From Mugil cephalus (taxonomy: Eukaryota; Chordata; Actinopteri; Mugiliformes; Mugilidae): a stretch of 64,000 nucleotides of DNA. Positions 33,724 to 45,500 of the stretch are shown piece after piece (position 1 is the first letter of the stretch; the number at the start of each line of letters is the position of its first letter). The notes beneath the pieces are model-generated. The model was not told the origin of the DNA, did not search any database, and was given only the letters and a program-made list of their open reading frames with translations. Where the stretch lies: NCBI RefSeq assembly GCF_022458985.1, contig NC_061781.1, positions 21,105,001-21,169,000 of the forward strand. The letters are read 5' to 3'. The translations under genes were made by a program, and so were the position numbers.

Positions 33724-36700
33724 TTAGGCTTGTTTCTCACAAATCCACTGCACAGAAGTTTGACACGGCAGGTCGTTCCACTCACTGGTGACAGCTCTGA
33801 TATGAGCGCAGTCCTCTTCGGTCAAGGGGGCATCTTTACCTCCGTTATCAGGCTGGTCTTCCCCCCAGTACCTAACAATGAACAAGTGAATCATGAAAGC
33901 TGATGTAAATGCTCAGTAGTACGTCGTTTACATGCACGTAAAAAAAATTAATTATCCAATTAAGACGTATAGATAATGTAAATGGAATTTTGGGCAAATT
34001 CAACGGTTTGAAGCCACTTTTTAATCTCTACTCTGTCCGGCTCACATAAACACCAATAAAGCTTATTTTATTATCTGTGTGTCTGTAATCACACAGGACA
34101 GAAACATGTCTGCAACGTTTTTTAGTTGTAGAGAGTTGACAGTCGCTTCGTTTTAAAAGATAAATGAAACCAGACTCGATGTGGGCAGCACAACTGAAAA
34201 CATGGGTCAGTGTATATTCATTGGTGTCAAGAAAGTTTAAGGGGTATTTTTTTAATACATGGAGGCCCACTGTGGTCCATATTTATCTGTCATGATTGAT
34301 GTTTTGGGACACGTAAACACATATGTCATATTTTATTTATTTTTATTTTTTTAAATTAACACCCATGTAAAATGCAGCTAGTAATAAGTGTAGAATTAAT
34401 ACTGGGTGTGGGTCGACCCTAAGAAAAAACTCTAATCCATTGGCATTACTTATAAATACACTTAGACGCTCTAAAAGGCAGATATTTAGTTTTGTATCTT
34501 GCAGCAGAATTTATTTTTTACCATTGATACTATTTTTTTTTCTTTACAGGAAGCTGAGGGCTTGTGGTTGGTTGCCTTGACATTTGTGGGGTGGTTTATT
34601 TTTATCTTTTATTTTTTTGGTCTATCTCCTAATCAAACGACAGTTCAACCACCCCTCTGTTTTAGATGAGTTGCTAATCACAGGCAGCGTTAATTGCTAG
34701 AATCCTCTTTCATGGATGAATAATTTTTATTTAAACCAATTTAAAGGATTTGTTCATACCTTAGAGATAATGGAGTTCCATCAACCCATTTCCAGGTATC
34801 TTCTCCTCCTCTGTCATTCAAACCAATCCAAGCTGCTGCCTTGGTTAATGTAGAGACAGAGGTCTGTTCAAAATGAAGAAAAACATAATTGAGTTCTGAA
34901 ACATAATCTCATACCTATTAAAATAATCTACAGGGAAAAACTATACCTGTTCTTCAGGGCTGTCTATCACCACCAGATCTGCTCCTCTGTTTCTGCAGTC
35001 CTGTCTGGCTTCATCCCAGGAACCAGATGCTTCAGAGAGGAAGTAACAGGTGCAATTGAACATTTTCCATCCTGCAGGACACGTTTTCTCTGGAAGAAAC
35101 GTCAAAGAAGAGACATTACAGGAAAGCTGGCCTGGAGTCACTCTGTTGGGAAGTGGATACGCTCCAGCAAAGACCTGCCGGGCCACTCGAAAAAAAGGAA
35201 ATCCAAGTGACTCACATCCTAATAGATTTTTTTTTTTTTTTTACTTTATTCAGACCATGTGGGAAGTTCGAGTGTGCAGTAGCTTGTACACAAACATACA
35301 CATCAGCATAACACACCAACACGTAAGGAAATATGTAGGAGACTGTACTAACATGTATTTGAGTGTAAAACTATGTACAGTTGACCAATTTACGAGTGAG
35401 TATTTAAGCGTTTAAACAGTGGCGTTGTACAGTCTGTTGACTGTGGGAACAAAGGAGCTCCTGAACCTCTCAGTGCTGCAGCGTAGTCATGGATTAAGAC
35501 CGGTCGCCCAACCTTGGGAACGAGAACCAGACATGATGTTTTCCTCAGTGCTAGATGCAGTCGCTTCAGTTCACCTTCCAACCCCTCTGTTGTGAGGGAG
35601 AGGGGGTGGTGAGGTGTGAAAAGCTAAGTCATTGCACCTTCTGCAAGAGACGTGGGGGGGGGGGGGGGGGGGGGGGGGGGGTGAAATGGGGAGCGGCACC
35701 GGCGTTGGGGGTGTGGAGGTGTGAGACGGAAGACATGGTGATGAGCTGGAGGAGGGGGAGGTAATGGTGGTAATGGACGTTAATAGCTAGAAATTAATAG
35801 CGCCATGTTTACTCTGGTTTTGTTGAACCTTTCTGGTCATTTACTAATTACCGTCGTTCAATTTCCAAAAAACAAGAGATTTTAGTAATAGTTGCAAATG
35901 TTCACGCACTCCACTTTTCATCTCATGGCGGTGGTATTCTTTGCAGACCTAAACCAGTGCGTACAGTGGTCAACTACTCAGCCAAAAAAGATTTTGCAAG
36001 CCAGCTCAAGATCGAATTATAAAAGCTGGTCTTAGTCACCCACCTACACCCACCCACAGCTCCTTCCTGCCTGCCTGTGGCTTGTAACCAAGTAGTGGGG
36101 GATTGCCAAAGAAAACAATGAGAACCTGCCGACTGACAAATTTTGAAAGCTAGCAAGTATTCTGTAGCTGCTCACATCAGTTTGAAGTGATGTCATCTGA
36201 GATCTTGAGTTAATTATGTCATTTCTTTGCCGTCTACTAAAGGTTGGGCCCTCAGCCTCAGATGAAGAAGTATAAAGCGCTACAACGTCCACATGAGGTC
36301 GTGCTGGTTGAATATTGCACCACATGGACTCTCACTCAGAAGAAACGAGAACTGCAGAGTGCCTTTCATTTTCTGTATTTTCAGAAAGTCTTGTCCGTCA
36401 CATAAAAGGCAAAGTGTAAGATTAATTTAAGAATAAGACAAGCCGGGCCGCAATGTCCCAGTCGAGAGCAGTTCAGGGTTTCAGTTGTTCAGTTATGAAT
36501 CCCCCCTTATGTTCATAGATCTTGAGACAAATATCTTCCAAACTTTCTACAACCATCCTTGATTTCTGGCTTGTTTTCTTGAGGAACCACACCTTTTCTT
36601 AAGATAATGACATAAATAAAGCTGAAGACAAGCTAAGCGTATTGAGCAAATAAACTAAATTTCAGAAGGTGACGTTATGTGGCGTTTGTTGTAGTTATTG

Positions 36701-38836
36701 GATTTCATTCAAGTGTTGAGGCAAAAAACGGCCAAATCAAGGCTAAACACACACTGGAAATTTATCTTCTTCTCCGGGAGCTGAAACATCCTTTGACAGT
36801 GTTACCGCCCTCTGCACTTCCCTTTCGGTGCACTTTCACATCGGCAGCAGTCCCGGGTCAGACATCCCACCGTGAGAATGTACTTTGCAGATAAACAATC
36901 GGTGGCATGGTCTTGTTGGTGCGCTGCCATGATCATTAAAAAAACGTGGGATATCGCTATACCAACTGTATGTAAACAAAGTCACACATGTATTCCCCGA
37001 TCGGTGCAATTACCCAAACATGACGTAGCCTATGGATAATTCACCTATGCGCTTTCATAGGATCGTGTAACAACACATTTGATTTGTTTTCTTGAAAAAA
37101 ATGAACCAAAATCTCTGCCCTTCATAGATCGGTCTTTATGGGAGTAGACCAAAACTTGTTTTTAAGCTGAAGCTTCTACAAATCCGACAGGCCGTCGATG
37201 AGAATGTACCATGCAGATTCATCAACATCAGAGTGAAAAACCCGGGTCGATGCGACATTCCTGTTCACATCAAAGCCGCGTCTAGCCGAGCCAATAAAAT
37301 CCTGGATCCACCTGGGATTTTCGCTCGATGTGAAAGGCTCAAGTGTCTTTGGCCTGTGCTTAATCACCTTAACCAGTCACACCTGAGAAGACTGAATAAA
37401 GGGCCTTGTTGTAAAGGCCTAGGGGGATCACTTGTCAGCTGCAGAAGCTTACCACGTGAAATAAACAATAATTTTTTGTAACTCCCCCATGTGTCTTCAC
37501 TTTGACTTGACTGTCTTCACTTGAGCCGGGTCGTTACACAGAGCCACAAGGTAAGTCTGGTTAAAGTGTGACATGTCATGTAACGACCAAATTTACCACA
37601 GCCTCGTGTGAACTGTTATGATGTTCTGATGTCAGAGCTGACCTGCTGCAACCATAGGTGAGAATTAACGCTGAGAACACAATTTTCTGTTGTGTCACTT
37701 CGTCTCTTCCTTATTTCTCTTATTGAAGATTTTAAGATGTGTGAAACAGCACCCATCTACACATTACATAGCCAAACACAGTATTGCACTGTTGTCTGAA
37801 GAGAAGCCAGGCAGAGTTAGCGTCCCATGGTGAGAAAACAACAAGAATGATGAACCAATCAGATGACGGTGCCACCCAATAAAAAAAAAATTAAAAAAAA
37901 TTCACACGCTACACTACTGGTTGCAGGCCTTCATTATTTTTTCTCTTTTTTAGCTCTAGATTCTCTTTTTATGCTTTGGTGGATTACTCCTTTTTTTGGA
38001 ACTTTTGGCTGAGTGTTACCGATCAGACATACAGATCAAATGTTTGTCAGAAGACATAGAATGCATTAATTCTTGAAAAATGCAACTTTGCAACCAGTGT
38101 TTATATTGCATGATTTTGACTTTTTGAACCTAATTTCTGTAGAACATCTTCATGGACAAGCAACAAATACATCTCATGGAATACAAAGACTCACTCTGTT
38201 TGGACAGACTCTGAAGCCTTTCAAGCTCTTTGTTTTTTTCAGTCAGGTTGGCTTTCAGCAGGTCTCTCTCCTCAGTCATGGAGGAGAGTTTGTCGTTACT
38301 GGTCTGGAGAAGCTTAGTCAGGTTCTCCTTGTTGGCAGAGAGCTCTGCAGCCACATCATGAACAGAGGTATGACCTGAAAGGAATCAAAACAGATGTTTC
38401 AGAAACACTAAAGGTCACGTGGAACCATGCTTTTCTGGCTTTTAATATCAAGTCAGTTTCACACCCATGGGTTAATGCAGGTTCCTCTGAGGGTCACTGA
38501 CCCTCTGCAGAGGATCAACAGAGGAACTAAGCTGAATTAAGTCAAATTCAGTCTTAGCTCTTTTAATATTATAAATATAATTTATAAATAATATATTATC
38601 AATAATATATATTATAATATATATGATATTTTATATATATTTTTGATATATATACAGATTAACTTTTTTAGCATTCAAAGAATCAACTTGACAGGAAACA
38701 TGAGAGCTTCAAAACTGGTTTATGCAGACTACGAAAAAATCGGAACTCAAAAGCAGAAGTGTAACAATGTTAAACTTAATATCAGTGACCTTGGCCTGGG
38801 AAATTATTTGAAAGTCAAAAAGGTGTGTTAAAACTG

Positions 38837-38868
<32 letters not shown>

Positions 38869-39474
38869 ATTTGTCATCTACTAAATGTAACACACAAATA
38901 TCATCCAACCTTAACATTCCCCTCTGTTTTTATTTAAATGCCTGAAAGGATTTATTATTATTTTTTTGAACTCTTAGAGTGATGATAGTGTGCCGCCACT
39001 ATTGACAACAGAGAAGTAGGAAAGGTTTTTACACTCGATAAAGAACTACTGTGACTTAAATGCAGCAATTCTTGAGCCATTTGGTTTTTTGACTAACAAA
39101 AAACAAAGAAAGCAAAGTGAGTAGTGACTGAATATCCACAGCCCCTAATTTGGGCTGGGGAGTATTAGAGGTTTACACTTATGAAAACCATACTCACAGC
39201 GGACACCAAGGATGATGAGCCCAACCAACAGGGAAACACTCAGCAGTATCAGAAAGAAGTTAAGGCCTACATATAAAGACCACTTAGAGGTCCTTGGACC
39301 TGAACAGAGAAAACATGAAACACAAGAAGTACTATTACACTTTGTATATTAAAATGGCTGACAATAATACACATAAATTCACCTCTCTTTCCGTTCATCC
39401 CTACCTGAGAAATTTGCCGAATATTTCAGTTTGACAGATTGGCCAGATTCGAAGTTTTCATAGATTTCATCCAT
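33724..39474 (-). CDS. C-type lectin receptor, gene 6 (divergent)
   Basis: Six exons in transcript order: 39405-39474, 39198-39299, 38195-38374, 34947-35089, 34760-34863, 33724-33871. They total 747 nt, 248 aa. The tail MDEIYENFESGQSVKLK keeps a YxN motif (YENF). The membrane segment is GLNFFLILLSVSLLVGLIIL followed by GVRC, with an unusual arginine at its end. The stalk has one unit, TEERDLLKANLTEK, with an NLT sequon. The lectin domain has [33 protein letters not shown] and WNDLPC and ends CEKQA-stop. Exon 6 is 3 nt shorter than in genes 2-5 and 7. Intron 3 (3.1 kb) contains a G28 tract and a region duplicated at 53.3 kb. It is the most diverged minus-strand copy, and its exon 6 is the likely parent of the orphan relics upstream of genes 2-4. 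Confidence 0.88.
35654..35681 (+). repeat. G28 homopolymer
   Basis: Twenty-eight consecutive G, in a purine- and G-rich stretch of intron 3 of gene 6. The C-rich side is the transcript strand of gene 6. Length may be unstable in cloning or assembly. Confidence 0.9.
35800..36700. repeat. Segment of gene 6 intron 3 duplicated at 53.3-54.1 kb
   Basis: Shares colinear runs with 53380-54085, for example 'agaagtataaagcgctacaa' and 'gactctcactcagaagaaac' in both. No open frame. A tail (36600-37500) has no clear relative; it includes 'gagccgggtcgttacac' near 37530 and a nearby 'tgtaacgacc'. Confidence 0.7.
38558..38867. repeat. AT-rich tract and poly(A) run in intron 2 of gene 6
   Basis: Nearly pure A/T from 38558 to about 38655, then ordinary sequence, then a run of about 29 A at 38839-38867. 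Confidence 0.9.
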
Positions 39475-39587
39475 TGCTCGCAAAACATGCAGGTTTCTAT
39501 TTCTGAGATACTCTCTGCCTTGCAGCACATGTGAAATGTAAAACTCTGTTCTGCTTTAACGTCTTCGCTTTTTTTTCATCAGCTTGG

Positions 39588-39610
39588 CAGGAAGTCATGT
39601 GTTTCACAGA
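39588..39610 (-). promoter_or_regulatory. Diverged promoter-proximal element, gene 6
   Basis: GGCAGGAAGTCATGTGTTTC on the + strand, about 115 bp upstream of the ATG. It keeps the GGAAGTCA core and a CATGTG E-box, but not the upstream TTTTAA stretch. Confidence 0.45.
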
Positions 39611-39939
39611 TAAATTTTGCAGAACAACAATTTTCTTGTTTTTTTTTTTTTTTTTTTTTTTTGTTCCGTAGTTGTGCAAGACCTCTCTGGAGTGGCCTTT
39701 TTAATGTGATTCATAATGTGTGAATTGAATAGCTTTATAACTCTCTTTTTTTTTTCATACTTTTTATCCACATACATATTTGATTGTTTTATCCTTACTG
39801 TCTCTACTCTTACATGGAGCAAAGCAACAGCAGCAGCTGGAATCTGATCTGCTGACCACTGTCTTCTGGTAGTTCCTAGAACAAGGCTGAAGCACAGGGT
39901 TTTTTTCTCGAGTGCAGCCTCCAAACTCTGGAACAGCTC

Positions 39940-40550
39940 ATCTTTGTATATTAGGCAGACGGAGATATTCCACCAGCTCCTCCGGAGGAATCTCCAGGCG
40001 CTCCCTGGCCAGACGGGATATATAATATCTCTAACAGCAGACATCCGGGTATTATCATTACCAGATGCCCAAACCAACTTAACTGACTCCTCCCAACGTG
40101 GAAGAGCAGCAGTTCTACTCTGAGCTCCTCCCGTGTGACCCTCCTAATCCTATCTATAAGCCCCTCTGCATTGCGTCCACTTTTATCAACAATCTTGTTC
40201 TTTCGGTCATTACCCAAATGACCATAACCACTGCAGATGCCGATTCAATCCATCTGTCCATCTCCTACTCCATCCTACCCTCACTTGTGAGCAAGGTCCC
40301 GGAGGTGCTGCCCCCAATGTCCATGCAATGTTGCAGAGGTGTGTCAGCCAGGACAGCCCTACAACATCCAGAGCCTTAAGATGCCCAGAGTGGATCTTAT
40401 CCTCTACTGGAGTTCCTCCGCCAGGGAGTTGTCTCACAACCTCAGCGACTTGTGACCTAGAGATCGGATGGCCCAACCCCAGGCTCTCTGGCTCTGTTTC
40501 CACTGTGGAATATGTGCTGGTGGGATTGAGGAGCTTGTAAACCGAACCTC
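39940..40550 (-). mobile_element. LINE fragment (same family as 19412-21690)
   Basis: The minus strand carries EELRVELLLFHVGRSQLSWF and the downstream C-terminal region, plus an upstream RT-linker piece (40210-40503, RSQVAEVVRQLPGGGTPVED). Frames are broken and the RT centre is deleted. Confidence 0.8.
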
Positions 40551-40739
40551 AAAACCGTATTTGTAATAATCTTGGACATCATTTTTGTCACATCTAAGTT
40601 ACTATAAGAAGTATTCATGCCCTTGGATGTTTACCCTTTTTGTTGTTCATATAACGTAATAGTCATAGTTGATTTATTTTTGGCTTTTGACAAGAATTTA
40701 TGAGGGAAAAAAACTTTCACACTGAAAGCAGATTTCTAC

Positions 40740-40960
40740 AAACCAGCATCACCACAAACACAACTTCCCCACCATGAAGCACGGTGGTGGCAGTGTCATG
40801 CTGTGGGGATTCTTCTCGTAGTAAAATAAATGCGGCAAACTATCAGGAAATCCTGTACTATGACTTGGGAGGATGTTTTCTAACAAAGCTTACAGTGAAA
40901 TCTACACATAGTTTCAAACCAAAAGCCCAGACTTCAAACCAGAGGAGAATGTTGCTTTGC
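40740..40960 (+). mobile_element. Tc1-like transposase fragment
   Basis: The phrase 'catgaagcacggtggtggca' followed by 'gtgtcatgctgtggggatt' is the KHGGGSVMLWG region of Tc1-like transposases. The flanks are decayed and no frame is open. Confidence 0.7.
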
Positions 40961-40969
40961 AGCTTATTT

Positions 40970-41728
40970 TTTTTTTTTTTTTTTTACCATAGTAAACTGT
41001 GTATATATGAAAACACTCAATATGAGAAATGTCTGTTCAAAAGTATCAGCTCATTTTGAATTTGATGTCTGGAAAAATATAATTATAAGGTGAGGTCTCT
41101 GTGCATCTGATTCACGGGTGTTAATAATAAACTGCCCACATGGGAGGAAGGAAGACTATGTTAAGTCAGCAGAAACAAAGCTGTCATTTAAATGGTTGTT
41201 TTAAAATGCAAATGAGACATAACATGGGCAGTTTGAACTGAATCCATTTTTGAGAGCTGCATCTTTAATACGCACAAAATATTCACACCAGACATCTGCT
41301 ATGACATAAATGTTGCCATGTCACCTATAATGTTATGTTTCAGTGGAAACAAGAAAGGGGGAAGTGATATTTTCCTAGTTGCATGTAAATAGTTAAACTT
41401 AGATCATAAGTCACAAAGAGGCAGATAACAATCTCTTTCACTTTAATATAGCAGCCTCAGCAGGAGCCTGTGCTTTTTGTATATTTGCATGTTCAGTGAA
41501 AAGTAAAACAAAATAAGCACGATTTGGAAAACAAATCAGCAGGGTGGAGACACTGTATAATATATATTTTTATTCTGCCATTACTTTATTTATTCTCTCA
41601 TATAAACTAGACAGCTTGAAAGAAATTAAATCTAGACCTAGTCTGTATGACCTTTGTCTCTTGACAAAACAAACTCAATGTTTAAGGCATATATTTACAT
41701 TTCGTGTTTGGATACGCTCGGCTTTACT
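40970..41728. other. Intergenic, nothing recognised
   Basis: Begins with a poly(T) run of about 19, then AT-rich unique-looking sequence without a supported gene. Confidence 0.5.
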
Positions 41729-41729
41729 A

Positions 41730-42030
41730 TACACTGATCAGGCATAATATTATGACCACTTTCCTAATCATGTAGGTCTCTCTTGTGCCTCCAAAACAGT
41801 TGTTAGTGGGGGAGCTTTGAGTCCTGTGGGTCGAGGGGAGGGGCCTCTATGGTCTAGGTGGGTGCTACATGTCTAAGTAAGATCCACGTGAGTGACAGCT
41901 TGAAAAGTTTCCCAGCAGAACATTGAATTATCACAAGATGCCCATATTTATTTACTTCTTCTGTTAGTGGTCATAATGTTGTGGCTGATAGGTGTTTGCC
42001 CACATACAACCTTGGGAGAACGATTTGATT
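41730..42030. mobile_element. Deleted Tc1-like element plus lectin 3'-flank scar
   Basis: Ends 'gcataatattatgaccact' and 'gtggtcataatgttgtggc' show the same family as 17342-17753. Directly after it comes 'cacatacaaccttgggaga', a worn form of the 3'-flank signature found downstream of genes 2-5. No lectin exon follows, so this looks like the edge of a lost duplication unit. Confidence 0.7.
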
Positions 42031-42044
42031 TCAGTGGCATGGGG

Positions 42045-42076
<32 letters not shown>

Positions 42077-42800
42077 CGGGGTGGGGGAGCATGTGATGCA
42101 AAATGGAAAAAAAGTTCGTTGCAGTATGTCGTCGTTTCGTGTAATGGGATTTTTTGTTTTTGCATTATGTCAGTGATTGCTGTAAACATAAAGGTATGCA
42201 TACCGTGTAAACATGGCAAAAAATAAATGAATACATTAGCGGTGGAGTTAATGTTGTTCAGTATCCCGGATATGGTTTTTAGCAAACGAAACCGAAACCG
42301 AGTGCCACAGAGATGCGACACATTTATTTTTAAAAGAATAAATATAAACCTGACCAACTTCGTTCTGCTCTGGTTGCCAGGGGGTTCTGTCAACTGCAAA
42401 GACAGAGACAGTGACAGTCCTTGGGAATTAGCCACGAATATGTAAATAGAAATGTTATTTATTGATTGTTAATAAAACACGAGTTGAGTTTCATTACTGC
42501 CCATGTTTGTCATAATTATGATAATAATTATATTCATTTTTATTTTTTAATTTTTTTGTCAGTTTAATATGACAAAATAAATAAATAACAGATAATCATC
42601 GTTACTCGGTATTGAAAGTAAAGTTGCAAGGGAAACAGAACGGAGTCACGGTGCAACCCAACGATCTTATTCATTTCTTATCTTTCCTTTCTCGCTTTAC
42701 ATAAATCCTCGATAAACTTCGCCAGGAAAGCGCACAGGGCGCCAGCGCCACAGGAGGGATCCTGGCAAGGAATCAGAGGCGCCGGTGTGCGCCACACCCG
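42031..42800. other. Intergenic with (TTTA)n
   Basis: A short (TTTA)n run at about 42048-42075. The rest is AT-rich with no supported gene; the open frames overlapping here have no family features. Confidence 0.5.
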
Positions 42801-42812
42801 GCAGTCACTAAG

Positions 42813-44265
42813 GGTGGGTGATACTGGGAGTTTTGGTATCGACCCGATACTGGGAAAGTACTGCGCTAGTATCGCCGATACCGGTACTACAATACCGATA
42901 CCTTTTATTTTAATTTTTTATTTTTTTTACTTGAAATGAATGTCATAATCATTCAGTAGGTCTGCACTGACGTCACTGTCAAAAAAAACAGTGAAATGTA
43001 GCAGTAAATACAAGGAGACCAGGAAAAATGTGGATTATTAGTTCAAATTAAAGACAATTGGACTCGACAATGATCCATATGGACTAGTATGGATTTGTAA
43101 AAGTGGACTAGCCTCAGTTTCAGTTATTTTAAGTTAGTTTAAGTTCATTTCAGTTATGATAAATTTAGCTAAATAAAAGATGCTAATGCTAAGAGCTTTA
43201 CTGAGAGCAACACAATACTGTAGAATCCGACTGGACATTAAAATGATGATGAGGAGCGATGGCAAATACTTATTGTTTTATTTTTATTTATAAAAATAAA
43301 TAATGTAATATAAAATCGACAAGTTTATCTAACAGCCCTCCAGAACATAACTTAAGAAGTAACGTAAGGTAACTTAAAGTATGAAAAAAAAAAACTAAAT
43401 GTGATCCACAACACCAGGGTTAAGTGCCTGGATTCCACTTGTTTCTTCTAATGCAGAGATATATTTATTTCTCTTTTCTTTGGCAGTTTGAGATATTTGT
43501 AAAAAATATTCTGCGACTGCTTTTTTAATCTGCTGGTTCAGTCAATTGCACAACAGCTCTTCCACATTTTTTAAATTAATTTTGACCTTATTAAACTCTG
43601 TGATTCTGTGAATGCTGCTAATCCCCATGTTCAACTGACACGTTTTGTCACTCAGTAACCACGGAGACGTTGGCTTGCTGTGACGTCACGTGCATACCCT
43701 CTTTAACTTTGTAATTCTGCCTTTATTTTGTTGATTGTGATTATGATACAACACACTGTTTTTATTGACTAATTACAACATAAACTAATTTAACAGTATA
43801 AAGATGAGACAATTCCACTTTCACTACACATAATTGTCATTAATGTAATATAAGAAATCTGGAAAAAAAAAGAAACAATAATAATATTATTATATTGCTC
43901 AGAGAGAGAAATGCTGGCTTACTCATCTTTCATCAGTGGGTCTGCATCCTGTGCAATTGTCCTCTCTTCCGAGTACCAATGCATTTCAATAACAGCATTG
44001 ATACCAGCTGTGTGATGCTTCTGTGATTCCAAGATTTTATTGTCAAAATCTGTTCTTTTACTACAGGTGGAGATGGATAAACTCCTGACCTGCACAGACT
44101 CGGACAGAAGCCGCGTTTGCATGAACTGTGTGATGAGTGATTTGCTGGAAGCATAGAAGAGAAACTGAAACAAAATGATCGATCATCACACTAGTATCGA
44201 TCTTACATCGATACTGACACGGTATCGATATTTGGATCGTTACGATACTGAGCGTCACTGAGAGA
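42813..44265. mobile_element. Probable non-autonomous hAT-like block
   Basis: The left edge is dense in 'gatac/gtatc' words ('gggtgatactgggag', 'tatcgccgatacc'), and the right edge has the same words inverted ('acggtatcgat', 'cgttacgatactgagcg'). This is typical of fish hAT-like ends. Its core (42960-43703) is the sister of 22790-23470. No transposase frame was found. Confidence 0.45.
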
Positions 44266-45282
44266 ATCCAGGCCTCACTGGAGAAAGACGTGCTCGAATT
44301 TACCATACACAAGACGAGAGGCAGCCAGAAGAAAGAAAGGATTACCACTAACAATATTGCATACAAGGTAAGAATTTCTGGTCAACAAATGTCGTTGACT
44401 AACTTTATGAATTATAATACCAGTCTGCCAGACCAGGTGTTAATAAAAGCATGTTGACTGCATGCTTCTGACTAAAATTAGTTAACTTTACGACAAAAGT
44501 ACCCTATTATAATAAATGTTATTTATATACTTGTTGAGTTGTTGAAGTGTTGTGTATTCCCCATTACTGCTTTTTGTCTATAGTTCAAAATGAAGAGGAA
44601 AAAAAGGGACATTGTATCCTATTTCTGCACCAAAAAGATGAATAATGAGGCAATGTACTTATACAATGTATTTATATAATTCTGCACTGAGAAACTGAAC
44701 CAAGGCTGCATCTAACAGTTATTTTCATTATCAGTCTATAAGATGTCATAATATATGTATCTATACTTGTGTCTCATGTGATATTTTGAATCATTCACCT
44801 TGGTTACAAGGTTAATCACTAGTTTTATAAAAATTAAAATAAGATCCAGATCTTTGTCTTTTTTTGGTTGAATGTACAACTCTGACAAACTCAGTAAAAT
44901 TGGTCTAGAACCACCACTGGTCCCGCCAGGGGAAGGTGCTGTCCAAGAAGACAGGTAAGCTTGTCCAGAAAAAAGCAGTGAATTCACACATGGACACCCT
45001 CTTTAAGAAGTTATTTTTACTCATTGAGTGCATCATGTAGCCCATAACACATCTCCACACAGAACCTACCTTTCACAAAGGAATACAGCAGTCAGATTAT
45101 AATTTTGAGGTAACGTGAAAAAAAGTGCACATGATCAAAAAATAATAATTTTAAAAAATAGTGATTTATCTATTTTTATGTTATTTTTTTTACTAAAATG
45201 CTTGAATGTTTGAAAATGTTTGACTTTAATAAATGACAAATGTTGGAAGGCCATCTAGATATTGCAGCAGGAACTGTAAAAT
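44266..45282. other. Intergenic 5' of gene 7
   Basis: No gene is supported. A short run near 44590 (KRKKRDIVSYFC in the + frame) recalls the start of hAT transposases but does not extend. Confidence 0.45.
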
Positions 45283-45484
45283 AACAGTAACACATTCCCT
45301 GTTAAATTACGGTAAACTACTGGCAGCTACAGTTTTATTTCACAGTGTACCCACTGTAATATTTTTTACAGAAATAAACTTGTTGTAGATCACAGTAGGT
45401 ACACTGTATAATAACAATTTCAAGCTGGTAAATGTAGCTGCCAGTAATTTACTGTAATTTAACAAAGAAATTTGTTACAGTGTA
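45283..45484. mobile_element. Palindromic MITE at the promoter of gene 7
   Basis: The arms are inverted copies: 'ttaaattacggtaaactact' followed by 'ggcagctac' on the left, and 'gtagctgccagtaatttact' followed by 'gtaatttaac' on the right. They enclose about 100 bp in which 'cacagtgtacc' and 'tacactgt' are also partly inverted. It ends about 16 bp before the ATG of gene 7. Confidence 0.8.
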
Positions 45485-45500
45485 AGAAATAGTGCGAACA

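Noticed and set aside
10541-39474. ITIM or ITAM in lectin tails
   Set aside because: The -2 position is Glu or Asp rather than I/V/L/S and there is no paired YxxL; a YxN reading fits better.
39604-40077. 157-codon minus-strand ORF
   Set aside because: Runs through a poly(T) tract and worn LINE sequence; lysine-run tail, no domain.
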